Positions 42,534 through 51,820 of a stretch of 64,000 nt of DNA are shown here, piece by piece. The notes beneath the pieces were generated by a model. That model saw nothing but the letters and a program-made list of their open reading frames with translations, was not told where the DNA came from and ran no database searches. Origin of the DNA: JANOBD01 sp031411495 (GTDB lineage: Bacteria > Planctomycetota > Phycisphaerae > Tepidisphaerales > Tepidisphaeraceae); assembly GCA_031411495.1 (NCBI GenBank), contig JANOBD010000187.1:62001-126000 (forward strand), written 5' to 3'. The position numbers and the translations under genes were made by a program. How positions within the stretch are numbered: the first letter of the stretch is position 1; every line of letters begins with the position of its first letter.

Positions 42534-43307
42534 ATGGTGAAGTTTGGCATGTGTGGCGGCGTCGACAAAGCCGCGGCAGTGAAAGAAGCGGGCTTTGATT
42601 ACCTCGAGGGCAGCGTGCAGGCGCTCTTCCAGGGGCTGAATGAAGACGCCGCATGGGATGGCCAGACCAAGGTGCAGTCGACCGGCCTGTCGGTTCCTGC
42701 AGCCAACATGCTCGTGCCCGGCGATCTCAAAGTCGTCGGCCCGAATGTCGATTTCGCCAGGCTCACCACCTACATGACGCGCGTCCTGCATCGCGCCGCC
42801 AGGTGTGGCACCAGGCGGCTGGTCTTCGGGTCGGGCGTTGCACGCAACGTTCCCGATGGTTTCTCGCGCGATGAGGCTCGCAAGCAGATCCTCAATTTCA
42901 TCCGCATGTTCGCGCCGATCGCCCAGCAGGTGGGCGTCGTCGTCGTCGCCGAGCCGCTCAACAAAGGCGAATGCAACATTCTCAACAGCGTCGAAGAGGC
43001 GATGACCTACGTGAAGGAAGTGAACCATCCGGGCTTTCAGTGCCTGGTCGACAGCTATCACTTCTGGCTGGAGCGCGAACCGCTGAAGAATCTGGAAGCC
43101 GCGATGCCGTGGATCAAGCATGTCCACGTAGCGGACGAGCAGGGCCGCGTCGCGCCCGGCCAGAGCGGCAACAGCGACTACCGCCCGTTCTTCCGCGTCC
43201 TCAAGGCCGGCAAATACGACGGGCTGATCAGCGTCGAAGGCAACGTCACGCCGGAGGTGTACAAGGAAACGCTGGCGTACCTGAAGCGGGAGTGGGCCGA
43301 AGCGTGA
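42534..43307 (+). CDS. TIM-barrel sugar isomerase/epimerase (hydroxypyruvate isomerase-like)
   Basis: A 257-residue protein of the xylose-isomerase-like TIM-barrel superfamily (AP endonuclease 2 fold). Metal ligands line up as E140 (VVVAEPLN), D173 (LVDSYHF), H198 (KHVHVADEQGR) and E235 (ISVEGNV). Size and pattern fit hydroxypyruvate isomerase/tagatose or ribulose 3-epimerase relatives. Perfect AAGGAG seven bases before the ATG. It follows the GH28 gene, so a role in converting a product sugar such as a galacturonate or rhamnose derivative is inferred, not shown. Confidence 0.85.
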   Translation: MVKFGMCGGVDKAAAVKEAGFDYLEGSVQALFQGLNEDAAWDGQTKVQSTGLSVPAANMLVPGDLKVVGPNVDFARLTTYMTRVLHRAARCGTRRLVFGSGVARNVPDGFSRDEARKQILNFIRMFAPIAQQVGVVVVAEPLNKGECNILNSVEEAMTYVKEVNHPGFQCLVDSYHFWLEREPLKNLEAAMPWIKHVHVADEQGRVAPGQSGNSDYRPFFRVLKAGKYDGLISVEGNVTPEVYKETLAYLKREWAEA

Positions 43308-43444
43308 GGGTCGCCCGAAGTCGACTCCGCTCGTCGGATTCCTCGGACGCCCACACCTGAACGCGGCGACGAATCGGATGCGACGCGCACGCAGTGTCGT
43401 CGCACCGATCAGGACAGCCGGTCGCCCGAACCGCTCGATGGATT

Positions 43445-45517
43445 TCATTCGAGAATGTCACTCGCCGCGCCATCGCGCCCTCTGCCGCCGGTCACGGTCA
43501 CCGCAAACAGGTTGTAGTTCTGCGCCATCAGCAGCAAGTCATCGAAGCCGACGGCCGACGCGACGTTGTCGGGCGTGTTGTAGTTGCTGTTGCCGCGCGC
43601 CCAGGATTTGCCGCCGACAGTCGGCGCGTAGTTCTGAGCGATACGGAGCAGGTCATCGAAGTTCACGTTTCGGTCGAGGTTGGTGTCGCCGTAGAAGGTG
43701 TGACGGACGACGACGCTGGTGCTGTCGATCGATTCGCCGGCAAAGGTCGCGGGAAAACTGGTAAAGAGTTCGGTCGACTCGGCATAGCCGAGCGCGGTTC
43801 GCGTGTCGGCAACCGCCTGCGAACTGGAAAGGCCGATGCCATTCCACGCGCCGCCCGCGTAGCCCCCGACCAGCAGATCGCGGATGACGTTCACCTGGTT
43901 CGCGCCGGAGTATTCGTAGACCAGGTTGTTGTTGGTGAGATCAATCGCACCGCCGGTATCGGTGTTGACCGCGATCGTGTCGGTGACGATGACGCGGGTG
44001 CCGAAGGTGCCCAGTCGAATAGTTCCCGCATCCGCAAAGAGGCTGCGCACGTGCTGATTGGAGTTCAGAAGGAGGACGCCGCCCGACCGTGCGGTCAGGT
44101 TCGTTTTTCGCGACAAGGCGGCGCCGACGTCGTTGTTGATCGAGAGCGTTCCGCCGCCGCCGGTGATGATGGCCGTGGCCGCGTGAGACTGGACGACGCT
44201 CGAGTTGACCGTGAGCGTACCTCCGCCTTTCTTCACAAACTCGGCATTTGTGCCGACGGCGAACGCGCTGGCAACGACGCCGGTCTGGGCGGTGTTGACA
44301 TTGACGTTGCCAACGCCCAGCGGCACCTGCAGCGAAGGCGTGGCGAGGACCTGCCCGGTGCCGGTGAAGGCGGCGGTACCGTTGCTGCGCACGGTGAGTG
44401 ATTTGGGCGTCTGCAGGCCCTGAAAGCTTGCCGTGGCGCCGGTGATGACGATGTCGTTGAACTGTCCGCCGGCAAAGCCGAAGCGGGTGTTGATCTTGTG
44501 ATCGCCGTCGACGAAAATACTGTTTCCGCCGCCCAGGCCGCCCAGGTCGACCTCGAAGAGTGTTCCACCGTCCGAGTCGCCGGTGAAGCGGAGCACGTCG
44601 ACCGAGGTCGCGTTCTCGCTCTGGCTGTAGTCGATGGTGCAGGTGGCGACGTTGTCATTCAGGAGCAGATTCGTAGGCGGCGCAGCGATGCCACTGACGC
44701 CGCTGATGGTCGAGCCGATGAGCGTCGAGTTGACGGTGAAGTCGTTGCCCAGGAAGGAGGGCCGCATCGTGACATGGCCGACCTCGTTGACGATCAGCGA
44801 AGCGGTTGAGAAGAGCTCTGCGGTCGTGTTGACGACGGGGAAGTCGATCAGGCCGCTCCCGCCTGATTGGCCGCCGGTTCGGTAAGTGACCGATTCGCTG
44901 GCAAGGCCGTTGATGAAGGCCACGTTTGATCCGCCGCCGCCGGTAAAGAGGTAGTCAGCCGAGGGCGGGTCGTTGAAGATCATGTTGCTGGTCCCGGCAC
45001 CGGCGTTCACACGGACGCGCTCCGTGTTGATGGTCGCCTGGGGCATCGCGGTGGTCGAGAGTCGGTTGCCCACCGAGGACGTGTAGTTCTCGGCTACGGC
45101 ATTGGCCGAGTCGTGGAAGATCGTCTGATCATCCCCGCTCTCGCCGTTGATCGTGACGTTGTCGTCGATGTTGTTCAGGTTGTTCCCGCCGTTTCCGACG
45201 TTGATCGTGTCGTTGCCGCTGCCCGCATTGACGATGACGACATTGTTGCCGGTCTCGGTGATGCTGATGGTGTCGTGCCCGCCCAGCCCGGTGATTTCGA
45301 TGGTGTTATTGATGATGTCGGATGCGCTATCGGAGTTTCCGTTGACGACCGAGATGATGCTGTTGCCGCTGATGGAGATGGAGATGGCATCATCGCCCGC
45401 CGTCCCGGTGACTTGATAGGTGACGAGCATCCGCCGGGCTTCGCATGCCTCGACAATGGCCCGCGGACGTGAACCCAACCAACGCGAACCTGACTGACGG
45501 ATAGAACTGCTTCTCAT
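43445..45517 (-). CDS. Large exported repeat protein with planctomycete export motif and dockerin-like C-terminus
   Basis: 690 residues from the ATG at 45517, which has AAGGAG six bases upstream. An N-terminal motif VEACEARRML is typical of the planctomycete extracellular-protein leader (LExRxLL-like). The body starts with RTX/hemolysin-like stretches (GTAGDDAISIS, GGHDTISI, GSGNDTINVGNGGNN) and continues as Gly/Asn/Thr-rich beta-helix repeats. The C-terminus has two EF-hand/dockerin-like units (GDTNLDRNVNFDDLLRIAQNY and VGFDDLLLMAQNYNL). No PEP-CTERM tag. Probably a calcium-stabilised surface adhesin or matrix protein. Upstream (45518-45684) are two small hairpins, one near TAGTGCG...CGCACT. 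Confidence 0.78.
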   Translation of the reverse strand: MRSSSIRQSGSRWLGSRPRAIVEACEARRMLVTYQVTGTAGDDAISISISGNSIISVVNGNSDSASDIINNTIEITGLGGHDTISITETGNNVVIVNAGSGNDTINVGNGGNNLNNIDDNVTINGESGDDQTIFHDSANAVAENYTSSVGNRLSTTAMPQATINTERVRVNAGAGTSNMIFNDPPSADYLFTGGGGSNVAFINGLASESVTYRTGGQSGGSGLIDFPVVNTTAELFSTASLIVNEVGHVTMRPSFLGNDFTVNSTLIGSTISGVSGIAAPPTNLLLNDNVATCTIDYSQSENATSVDVLRFTGDSDGGTLFEVDLGGLGGGNSIFVDGDHKINTRFGFAGGQFNDIVITGATASFQGLQTPKSLTVRSNGTAAFTGTGQVLATPSLQVPLGVGNVNVNTAQTGVVASAFAVGTNAEFVKKGGGTLTVNSSVVQSHAATAIITGGGGTLSINNDVGAALSRKTNLTARSGGVLLLNSNQHVRSLFADAGTIRLGTFGTRVIVTDTIAVNTDTGGAIDLTNNNLVYEYSGANQVNVIRDLLVGGYAGGAWNGIGLSSSQAVADTRTALGYAESTELFTSFPATFAGESIDSTSVVVRHTFYGDTNLDRNVNFDDLLRIAQNYAPTVGGKSWARGNSNYNTPDNVASAVGFDDLLLMAQNYNLFAVTVTGGRGRDGAASDILE

Positions 45518-45684
45518 ATTGAACTCCTTAAAAACATCCACCTATGAAACACCCATCAGTAGTGCGAGAAACCCGCACTCGCGACGAGAAAGCCTTCTCG
45601 CCTAGGTGAGAGGACGACGGGTGGGCACGGATTGGGACAAGATGGCCAAGAAATCTGATTTAGGCGAAGGATTGGCGGGAACGT

Positions 45685-48615
45685 TCAGCGAGCCATTGAC
45701 TGGGTCGACGGGCCAGAACTGCTCGCCGGGCGTGAGGTTGCCCGCCACTTTTCGATCTGCGCCCGCGCCTCTGCGGCCTTTTCAGGCTTGCCGGTGTGGT
45801 CGTAGCAGTCGGCGAGATGCTTGTACATGACCATCATCTGAGGACGACTCTGTTTGGGGAAGGCGAGCATCGACGCGAGCGTCTCTTCGAGGATCGGCTC
45901 GGCTTCGGTCCAGCGCTCCATCTTCGTCAGGCATTCGCCGAACCCGAAGCTGTACTGGTAGGCGCGGGCGATTCGCCCCTCGGCCTTGACCGCGTCGTAG
46001 GCGATGCGGAACTGTGCCTCGGCCTCGGGCAAGCGATTGAGCCGAAAGAGCGACCGCGCGAAGATGACGCGCGATGAACTGGTTTCGGTGTGCGTCTTAC
46101 CATACTTGGTTTCGAGTCGAGCGACGACATCTCGCAAGATCGCCTCGGCCTCGTCGAGCCGATCGAGCTCCATCTGGTTCAGGGCGAGATTCGACAACGC
46201 ACCGAGCGTGTTTGGATGGTCGGGCCCGAAGACGTTCGCCCATTTGGTCGCGAGGTCGCGGTAAAGATCAACGGCCATCGCGCGATCGCGAAGCCATGTC
46301 GTCGTGAGGATCGCCAGATCGGTCTGGACGCCGAGCGTGAACGGGTGCTCGGCGCCAAATCGCCTGCTCGTCAGTAGCAACAGAGCGTCGAGACGCTCCT
46401 TCGCCGCCTGCGGGTCGCCCGTCGACGCGAGCATCAGGCACAATTCCTTCTGGATGTAGAGCGTCCGCGGGTGATCCGCACCCAGGATCCGCGCGGAGAA
46501 GGCGGCGTTTTCTTCATGAAACGCCCGCGCCGCGCCGAAGCGGTTCAGTTCCTGCTCGACGCTCGCCTGATAGAGCATGACCGTGGTGAGCAGCACACAG
46601 TCTTTGCCGAGCGAGCGTTCGATGTCGCCGCGCAGCGTCGCGAGCATCGCCTGCGCCTCCACCGGTTTGGAAACCAGGTAGGTCGCGTATGCCTGCTGGG
46701 TGCGGGCCTCGAACCATTCGGGGAAGTGCTCGACGGGGATCCCGCGGGCCCTGGCGGTGGACCCGATCGAGGCGACCAGCGTTTCGATCAGCGCCAGTCC
46801 TTCATCATACTTCGCGCGCTCCAGGAACAGGTTGGCCAGCGCGGATCGGGCGCGCCACGTGGCAGGATCGGAATCGCCGAGTGATTCGAGGTGGAGTTTC
46901 ACCGATTCGCGAAGCCTCGCCTCGGCTTCATCGACCCGTCCCAGCCCGTGCAGCGTTTCGCCGGCGCCGGTCAGCACAGACAGGCGGATCGGGTCGTGAA
47001 GCGCACGCGCGTCCGGCGACTCGCCGGTCACATTCAGCAGCGTTTCGGCCCGGGCGAACTGCGTCTGCGACCGCGCCTCCTCGCCGATGCGAAGGTACGC
47101 CCACGCGAACACATCGCGTACCGCGGCCTCGGCGGTGGGCTGATCGGGGAACGCGCCGTCGACCTTCAGCGCGCCCTCGTCCAGCACCTCGCGCACGCTC
47201 ACCACGCGCCCCTTGGCCATCTCGGGATCGATCGACCCGAACATGTCGCGCAGAAACGAACTGGATTGCTGCGCGACGATGCGGGCCTCGGTCTCACGCC
47301 GCCGGGCGCTCTCGGCCACATCCCGCTGGTGTCTCGCCTCGCGTAAGCCGTAGAGCGCCAGCGCCAGCCCCGCCACCAGCGAGGCCATCACGACGCCGCT
47401 CACCACCAGCGCCACGCGGTATCGCCTCGCGAACTTCTGCAGGCGATACGCCCGCGTCGGCGGGTGCGCTTCGATCGCCTGGCCGGCGAGGAATCGCTCG
47501 ACGTCCTGCGACAGCGCCGCCGCGGATTCGTAGCGCCGGCCCCGCTCTTTGGCAAGACAGCACATCACGATCCAGTCGAGTTCGCTCTGCAGCATCGTCT
47601 TGAGCCTGGCCGGGTCGGTGCCCCGCGAGCGCGCGAGTTCGATGCTGCCGAGCGACGAGGCGATGCGCGTGCTCGGGCGGGGCGGATCGACCTCGCGGAT
47701 GAGCCGGAAGATCTCGTCCAGCGCGCGGTGGCGAAGCTCCTTCGGATCGAACGGCGGCGAGCCGGTGATCAGCTCGTAGAGCAGCACGCCGAGCCCGTAC
47801 ACGTCGCTGCGCGTGTCGATATCGCTCGCGCCGGCCGCCTGCTCCGGGCTCATGTACTCCGGCGTGCCGATGAACTGCCGGTCAAGCGTCAGCGCCGGCC
47901 GGAGCGATCCGTGGAGTGCTTTCGCCACGCCGAAGTCGATCACCTTCACCGTCGGCGTCCCGTCCATCTCGGCCACCATCACATTCGAAGGCTTGAGATC
48001 GCGATGGATCACGCCTTTCTGATGCGCGTGCTGGACGGCCGCGCACACGTCGCGAAAAAGCGCGAGGCGCTGGCGCGTGCTGAGCCGTTTCTCGTCGCAA
48101 TAGCTGGTGATCGACTTGCCGACGACCAGCTCCATCACGAAGAACGGCAGTCCGTTGGGTGTCGTGCCTGCATCGAGCACGCGGGCGACGTTGGGATGGT
48201 CCATGAGAGCCAGCGCATCGCGCTCGGCCTCGAAGCGCGCGGTGACCTGTGCCGAATCCGCGCCGGCACGGATGAGCTTGATCGCGACCCGGCGCTTGAT
48301 GGGCGCTTCCTGCTCGGCCAGGTACACGCTGCCGAACCCGCCTTCACCGATTCGATCGATGAGATGGTAGGGGCCGATGTGATCCGGCACATCACGCCCG
48401 AAGCGCGTGGCCAGACGTTCGACGGTGATCTTCGGGTCGGCAAGGAAGGCGGATGCGGATCGATGCGCGCCCAGCAGTGAAAGAACCTCCGCGCGCGTGG
48501 CCGAGGAGATGTTCGGATCGGCGAGAATGCGAACCCGTTCGGCCTCGGGAAGTTCCAGCAGCAGGGCGAAGAGTTCCTTCACGCTGAGTTGAGGTTGTGC
48601 GGGATCGTTCTCCAT
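45685..48615 (-). CDS. Membrane Ser/Thr protein kinase with C-terminal TPR repeats
   Basis: A 976-residue Hanks-type kinase. Kinase domain about 80-350: P-loop IGEGGFGSVYLAE, K113 (VAIKLIRAG), catalytic HRDLKPSN (D206), DFGVAKAL (D227) and GTPEYMSPEQAAG. A membrane helix follows near 400-425 (VALVVSGVVMASLVAGLALAL), then a large extracytoplasmic TPR region of the NB-ARC/TPR style. The first 60 residues (LSVKELFALLLELPEAERVRILA) form a small helical cap. It lies downstream of an ECF sigma gene on the same strand, 266 bases apart. Together they fit the planctomycete sigma/kinase pairs in which the kinase regulates its ECF factor. GGAGG is nearly adjacent to the ATG. Confidence 0.93.
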   Translation of the reverse strand: MENDPAQPQLSVKELFALLLELPEAERVRILADPNISSATRAEVLSLLGAHRSASAFLADPKITVERLATRFGRDVPDHIGPYHLIDRIGEGGFGSVYLAEQEAPIKRRVAIKLIRAGADSAQVTARFEAERDALALMDHPNVARVLDAGTTPNGLPFFVMELVVGKSITSYCDEKRLSTRQRLALFRDVCAAVQHAHQKGVIHRDLKPSNVMVAEMDGTPTVKVIDFGVAKALHGSLRPALTLDRQFIGTPEYMSPEQAAGASDIDTRSDVYGLGVLLYELITGSPPFDPKELRHRALDEIFRLIREVDPPRPSTRIASSLGSIELARSRGTDPARLKTMLQSELDWIVMCCLAKERGRRYESAAALSQDVERFLAGQAIEAHPPTRAYRLQKFARRYRVALVVSGVVMASLVAGLALALYGLREARHQRDVAESARRRETEARIVAQQSSSFLRDMFGSIDPEMAKGRVVSVREVLDEGALKVDGAFPDQPTAEAAVRDVFAWAYLRIGEEARSQTQFARAETLLNVTGESPDARALHDPIRLSVLTGAGETLHGLGRVDEAEARLRESVKLHLESLGDSDPATWRARSALANLFLERAKYDEGLALIETLVASIGSTARARGIPVEHFPEWFEARTQQAYATYLVSKPVEAQAMLATLRGDIERSLGKDCVLLTTVMLYQASVEQELNRFGAARAFHEENAAFSARILGADHPRTLYIQKELCLMLASTGDPQAAKERLDALLLLTSRRFGAEHPFTLGVQTDLAILTTTWLRDRAMAVDLYRDLATKWANVFGPDHPNTLGALSNLALNQMELDRLDEAEAILRDVVARLETKYGKTHTETSSSRVIFARSLFRLNRLPEAEAQFRIAYDAVKAEGRIARAYQYSFGFGECLTKMERWTEAEPILEETLASMLAFPKQSRPQMMVMYKHLADCYDHTGKPEKAAEARAQIEKWRATSRPASSSGPSTQSMAR

Positions 48616-48662
48616 TCCTCCCTTATTTCAATCGGCTCGACGTGGATGGAGCGCTGCACCTT

Positions 48663-48826
48663 AAACGCGAAGGCGCGAAGACCAGACGCGAACGATACGA
48701 ATACTCTGTCACCGATATGCACCGATCGTCACCGATGGATCTTGCGCGACCTTGGCATTTACCTTCTGCATTCATCCGTGCCCATCGGTGACTCTGTTTT
48801 CTGACTTCCTTCGCGCCTTCGCGTTT
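48663..48826. repeat. Imperfect 164-bp inverted repeat element
   Basis: AAACGCGAAGGCGCGAAG at 48663-48680 is repeated as its exact complement at 48809-48826. Inside, CTGTCACCGATATGCACCGAT on the left (48707 onward) resembles the complement of GTGCCCATCGGTGACTCTG on the right. The structure is a large imperfect palindrome between the sigma and kinase genes, like the dispersed non-coding repeats common in planctomycete genomes. No coding potential is seen. Confidence 0.6.
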
Positions 48827-48881
48827 CAAGCGGAGCGCTTGTGCATCCATGAGAGTTCGATCTTCAACGACACGATGCCGC

Positions 48882-49439
48882 TCACTCCTCCAGCGCCCGA
48901 TAGAGCCACGCCCGCGCGAATTGCCAATCGCGTTTGATCGTCCGGTCGGATACGCCCAGCACCTCGGCCGTCTCTTCGATGGAGAGGCCAGTGAAAAAGC
49001 GCAGCTCGACCACGCGGGCCGCCTGCTCGTCTACCTCCTTCAGGCGATCTATTGCCTCGTGAAGGGACAAGGTGAGGTCGGGATCGTCGTCGAGGACGAG
49101 ATCGGCCACGTCCAGCAGCTCGCGCTTGCGGTCACCGCCACGTTTCACGCGGTTCTTGCCGCGGGCGTGGTCGATCAGGATGTTCCGCATCGCCGCCGCC
49201 GCCAACAGGTAGAAGCGCGAGCGATCGAGTTGGAAGTTGGCCGGATCGGAGGAGAGCTTGATGTACGCCTCGTGAACCAGCGCGGTGGCCTGGAGCGTGT
49301 GCGATTTGGTTTCATCCGACAGCCGCCGCTTCGCGATGGCATGGAGGGTCTGGTAGACCTGCTGAAGATTGAGATTAGCCGGGCCCGCGGACATGGACGC
49401 AAGATACTGACTTTTGCCACGGTCCGATACGCGACTCAT
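48882..49439 (-). CDS. ECF-type RNA polymerase sigma factor (TIGR02999-like)
   Basis: A 185-residue group-4 sigma factor with sigma-2 helices (NLQQVYQTLHAIAKRRLSDE, then RFYLLAAAAMRNILIDHARGKNRVKRGG) and a C-terminal sigma-4 HTH (LSIEETAEVLGVSDRTIKRDWQFARAWLYR). The HTLQATALVHEAYIKL signature is that of the planctomycete/acidobacterial ECF subfamily often beside Ser/Thr kinases. Two starts are possible (49439 and an in-frame ATG at 49394); neither has a strong Shine-Dalgarno. No anti-sigma gene is beside it; the membrane kinase downstream is the probable regulator. Confidence 0.92.
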   Translation of the reverse strand: MSRVSDRGKSQYLASMSAGPANLNLQQVYQTLHAIAKRRLSDETKSHTLQATALVHEAYIKLSSDPANFQLDRSRFYLLAAAAMRNILIDHARGKNRVKRGGDRKRELLDVADLVLDDDPDLTLSLHEAIDRLKEVDEQAARVVELRFFTGLSIEETAEVLGVSDRTIKRDWQFARAWLYRALEE

Positions 49440-49541
49440 CTGCGCGGCAGGCGTTCCGAATCCGAAACATCCGGGTAGCTGCTGGAATCGTTTCGGCAGA
49501 TTATTGCTGGATCGGGGCCATTCCCGAGCCTACACTCGCGA

Positions 49542-49739
49542 ATGAAGAATTCATCCCTCTCGATGGTCTGTTTCGTCCTCGGCTTCGCATCGATCCTCGC
49601 CTCGATTGCCCTGTGGTTCATTTTCAAAACGCCGGACGCCGCTCACGGCGAGCGGTTCGGCATCGTCGTCGGGCTCTGGGCACCGACGTTTTTCATTCTC
49701 TCTGACCGCTTCGCCCCCGTCTCGGAACGAACACTGTAG
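49542..49739 (+). CDS. Small two-helix membrane protein (65 aa)
   Basis: Two hydrophobic segments (SMVCFVLGFASILASIALWFIF and FGIVVGLWAPTFFILS) joined by a short charged loop. No Shine-Dalgarno before the ATG, so it may be leaderless or spurious. Amino-acid pattern favours a real small membrane protein. Diverges from the sigma-factor gene. No family recognised. Confidence 0.5.
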   Translation: MKNSSLSMVCFVLGFASILASIALWFIFKTPDAAHGERFGIVVGLWAPTFFILSDRFAPVSERTL

Positions 49740-49758
49740 TACGATACAGATTCGCAAG

Positions 49759-49771
49759 AGGGGTCATTTCT
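49759..49771. repeat. Half-copy of the AGGGGTCATTTCT element
   Basis: AGGGGTCATTTCT, identical to the arm of the hairpin at 39356-39391, occurs here singly, followed by GATTTTCC. It lacks the second arm. Confidence 0.6.
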
Positions 49772-49812
49772 GATTTTCCTTGCGCGGATCATCGACGTCC
49801 CCACTAGTGGTC

Positions 49813-50448
49813 TCACAGCGTCCCCGTCGCCTCCAGCCACGTCCGCGCGATCAGCATGTGGCCGATCGAGGTCGGGTGCACGCCATCCGTCGTCCATTCA
49901 ACTCCCGGACGCTGCTTCTTCGCCTCCTCGAACGCACCGTGCAGTGGCACGACACAGTCGGCGGCGAAATCGCGCGCCAGCGCGTGCACCACATCGATGT
50001 ACGGCCCGAGCAGATCGTTCGCATTCGGCGGATCCTTCAGCCAGAGCACGCTCGGCTCGCACAGTACCAGTTTGATTCTGGGGAACGCATCGCGCGTCTG
50101 CTTGAGCAGGTCGTGCAGGCCGCTGGTGAAGCGGTCGATCGTCGTGCCTTCGCGGTCGGGAACCAGGCCGTGCCAGACGTCGTTGATGCCAATGAAGACC
50201 GAGAGCACATCCGGCTTGAGGTCGATGACATCGCGCTGCCAGCGCTTTTCGAGATCCGGCACCTTGTTGCCACTGACGCCGGTGTTGAGGACGACCGGCG
50301 CGGTGGCCGGATCCTTGGCGAGAAGGTAATCGCGCACGAGTCGGACGTACCCCTTGCCGACTTCGTCGGGGTCTTTGCGGCGGTCGCAGTCGGTGATGCT
50401 ATCGCCGTTGAAGAGGAGGCGGGTGGCGTCGGTGAAGGTCAGGCTCAT
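49813..50448 (-). CDS. SGNH/GDSL family hydrolase
   Basis: Block I FNGDSITD (Ser17 nucleophile counted from the ATG at 50448), block II NTGVSGNKVPDL, block III FIGINDVWHG and block V DGVHPTSIGH give a full SGNH set. At 211 residues from the ATG at 50448 (MSLTFTD) it is a single-domain enzyme without signal peptide. Another start nine bases earlier and a far upstream one are less likely because no Shine-Dalgarno precedes them. Typical substrates are acetyl or other esters on sugars, so deacetylation of pectin-derived oligomers is possible. It diverges from the sugar-acid operon. Confidence 0.88.
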   Translation of the reverse strand: MSLTFTDATRLLFNGDSITDCDRRKDPDEVGKGYVRLVRDYLLAKDPATAPVVLNTGVSGNKVPDLEKRWQRDVIDLKPDVLSVFIGINDVWHGLVPDREGTTIDRFTSGLHDLLKQTRDAFPRIKLVLCEPSVLWLKDPPNANDLLGPYIDVVHALARDFAADCVVPLHGAFEEAKKQRPGVEWTTDGVHPTSIGHMLIARTWLEATGTL

Positions 50449-50642
50449 GATCCTCATGATCCATAAACCTCCGTCAGATGGAATAGAATGTTTCGACAAG
50501 AGGCGGGCCGTCCTCGGTCCGAGCTTGCACAGGTAAGACGGATCTCGGCGTGAGGACACGCCGTCTCTTAAGGTCGGTTGGCGTTGTACGGAGCGTCATT
50601 CCTGTTGAAGAAACCGCGACATCGCTCACGCACGCGCCGGGA

Positions 50643-51818
50643 ATGCGGAATAGTGACGCTGCAATGGAAGGCGTCGCCCGCAACCTCTTCATCACGCAGC
50701 CGCGTCTGCTGGCGTTCGGGGCAGGCTGCGCGGGTCGCTGCGCGAGCGAACTGATCGCGCGCGGAGCGCGGCGCGTGTTCGTCCTGACTTCACGATCGGC
50801 ACGGCAACATCTGGCAGCCGCGATACCGACCTCTGATTTTCCGGGAGCGATCGTCTGTCACGACGTGCCGCCGGAACCCACGGTGAGCCACTTTCGCGAA
50901 GCGCTGGACGCCGCATTGCGTGCGACGCCGGATGCCATCGTCGGACTCGGCGGCGGGAGCGCACTGGATGTCGCCAAGCTCGTGGCAGCGCTGTGCCGGA
51001 GTGATCAGGACGTCTGCGATACATTCGGCATCGACCGGCTCCGCGGCCCTCGCCCGGCTTATCTCGCTTGCCTGCCAACGACCTCCGGCACCGGCAGCGA
51101 AGTCTCGCCGAACGCGATCCTGATGGACCCGTCGAGCAAGCTCAAAAAGGGCGTGATCTCGCCGCATCTGGTGCCGGACGCGGCGATCGTCGATCCGGCG
51201 CTGACCGCGAGTTGTCCGCTTGCGATCACCGCCTCGACCGGGCTGGATGCGCTCACGCATTGCATCGAGGCATACGCGAACAAGCTCTCACATCCGATGA
51301 TCGACGCCTACGCGCTGGAGGGGATCGGCGCGATCGCACGATCCTTGCCGCGCGCCGTCGCGAATGGAAATGATCTCGACGCGCGCACTGGCATGAGCCT
51401 CGGCAGTCTGTACGGCGGACTGTGCCTGGGTCCGGTGAACACCGGCGCGATCCACGCGCTTTCCTATCCGCTGGGCAGCGAGTTTCACATCGCCCACGGC
51501 GTCGCGAACGCGCTGCTTGCGCCGCACGTGTTGCAGTTCAACATCCCGGCTGCACCAGATCGGTACGCGCAGATCGCCATCACGATGGGCGAGTCGCCAG
51601 CGGACGATCAACAAAGGACTGCAGAACGCGGCGTGCGGCGCATTGCCGAATTGATTCGCCGCTGTGGCGTTCCCGCACGACTGCGCGACCTGAACATCCC
51701 GCGCGACGCCATCCCGTGCATGGCCGATGCGGCGATGACGATCACCCGTCTGCTCGACCGCAACGTGCGGCCCGTTACCCGTGCCGACGCCATTGATATC
51801 TATGAGAAAGCGTATTGA
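50643..51818 (+). CDS. Iron-containing alcohol dehydrogenase
   Basis: A group III Fe-ADH: GLGGGSALDVAKL (NAD-binding loop), CLPTTSGTGSEVSPNAIL, then metal ligands in GLDALTHCIEAY (Asp, His), GAIHALSYPLGSEFHIAHGVAN (two His). The ATG at 50643 is one of several possible starts (50550 and 50664 also in frame) because no clear Shine-Dalgarno is present. It begins a tight plus-strand operon with the DapA-like, PdxA-like and DUF1537 genes; the next ATG is two bases past its stop. In this context it probably oxidises or reduces a C3-C4 sugar alcohol or aldehyde intermediate (lactaldehyde/glycerol-like). The exact substrate is unknown. Confidence 0.85.
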   Translation: MRNSDAAMEGVARNLFITQPRLLAFGAGCAGRCASELIARGARRVFVLTSRSARQHLAAAIPTSDFPGAIVCHDVPPEPTVSHFREALDAALRATPDAIVGLGGGSALDVAKLVAALCRSDQDVCDTFGIDRLRGPRPAYLACLPTTSGTGSEVSPNAILMDPSSKLKKGVISPHLVPDAAIVDPALTASCPLAITASTGLDALTHCIEAYANKLSHPMIDAYALEGIGAIARSLPRAVANGNDLDARTGMSLGSLYGGLCLGPVNTGAIHALSYPLGSEFHIAHGVANALLAPHVLQFNIPAAPDRYAQIAITMGESPADDQQRTAERGVRRIAELIRRCGVPARLRDLNIPRDAIPCMADAAMTITRLLDRNVRPVTRADAIDIYEKAY

Positions 51819-51820
51819 AG

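Noticed and set aside
48650..48850. CRISPR-like repetition of CACCGAT units
   Set aside because: The units are unevenly spaced, few, and part of a larger inverted repeat; no cas genes are present.
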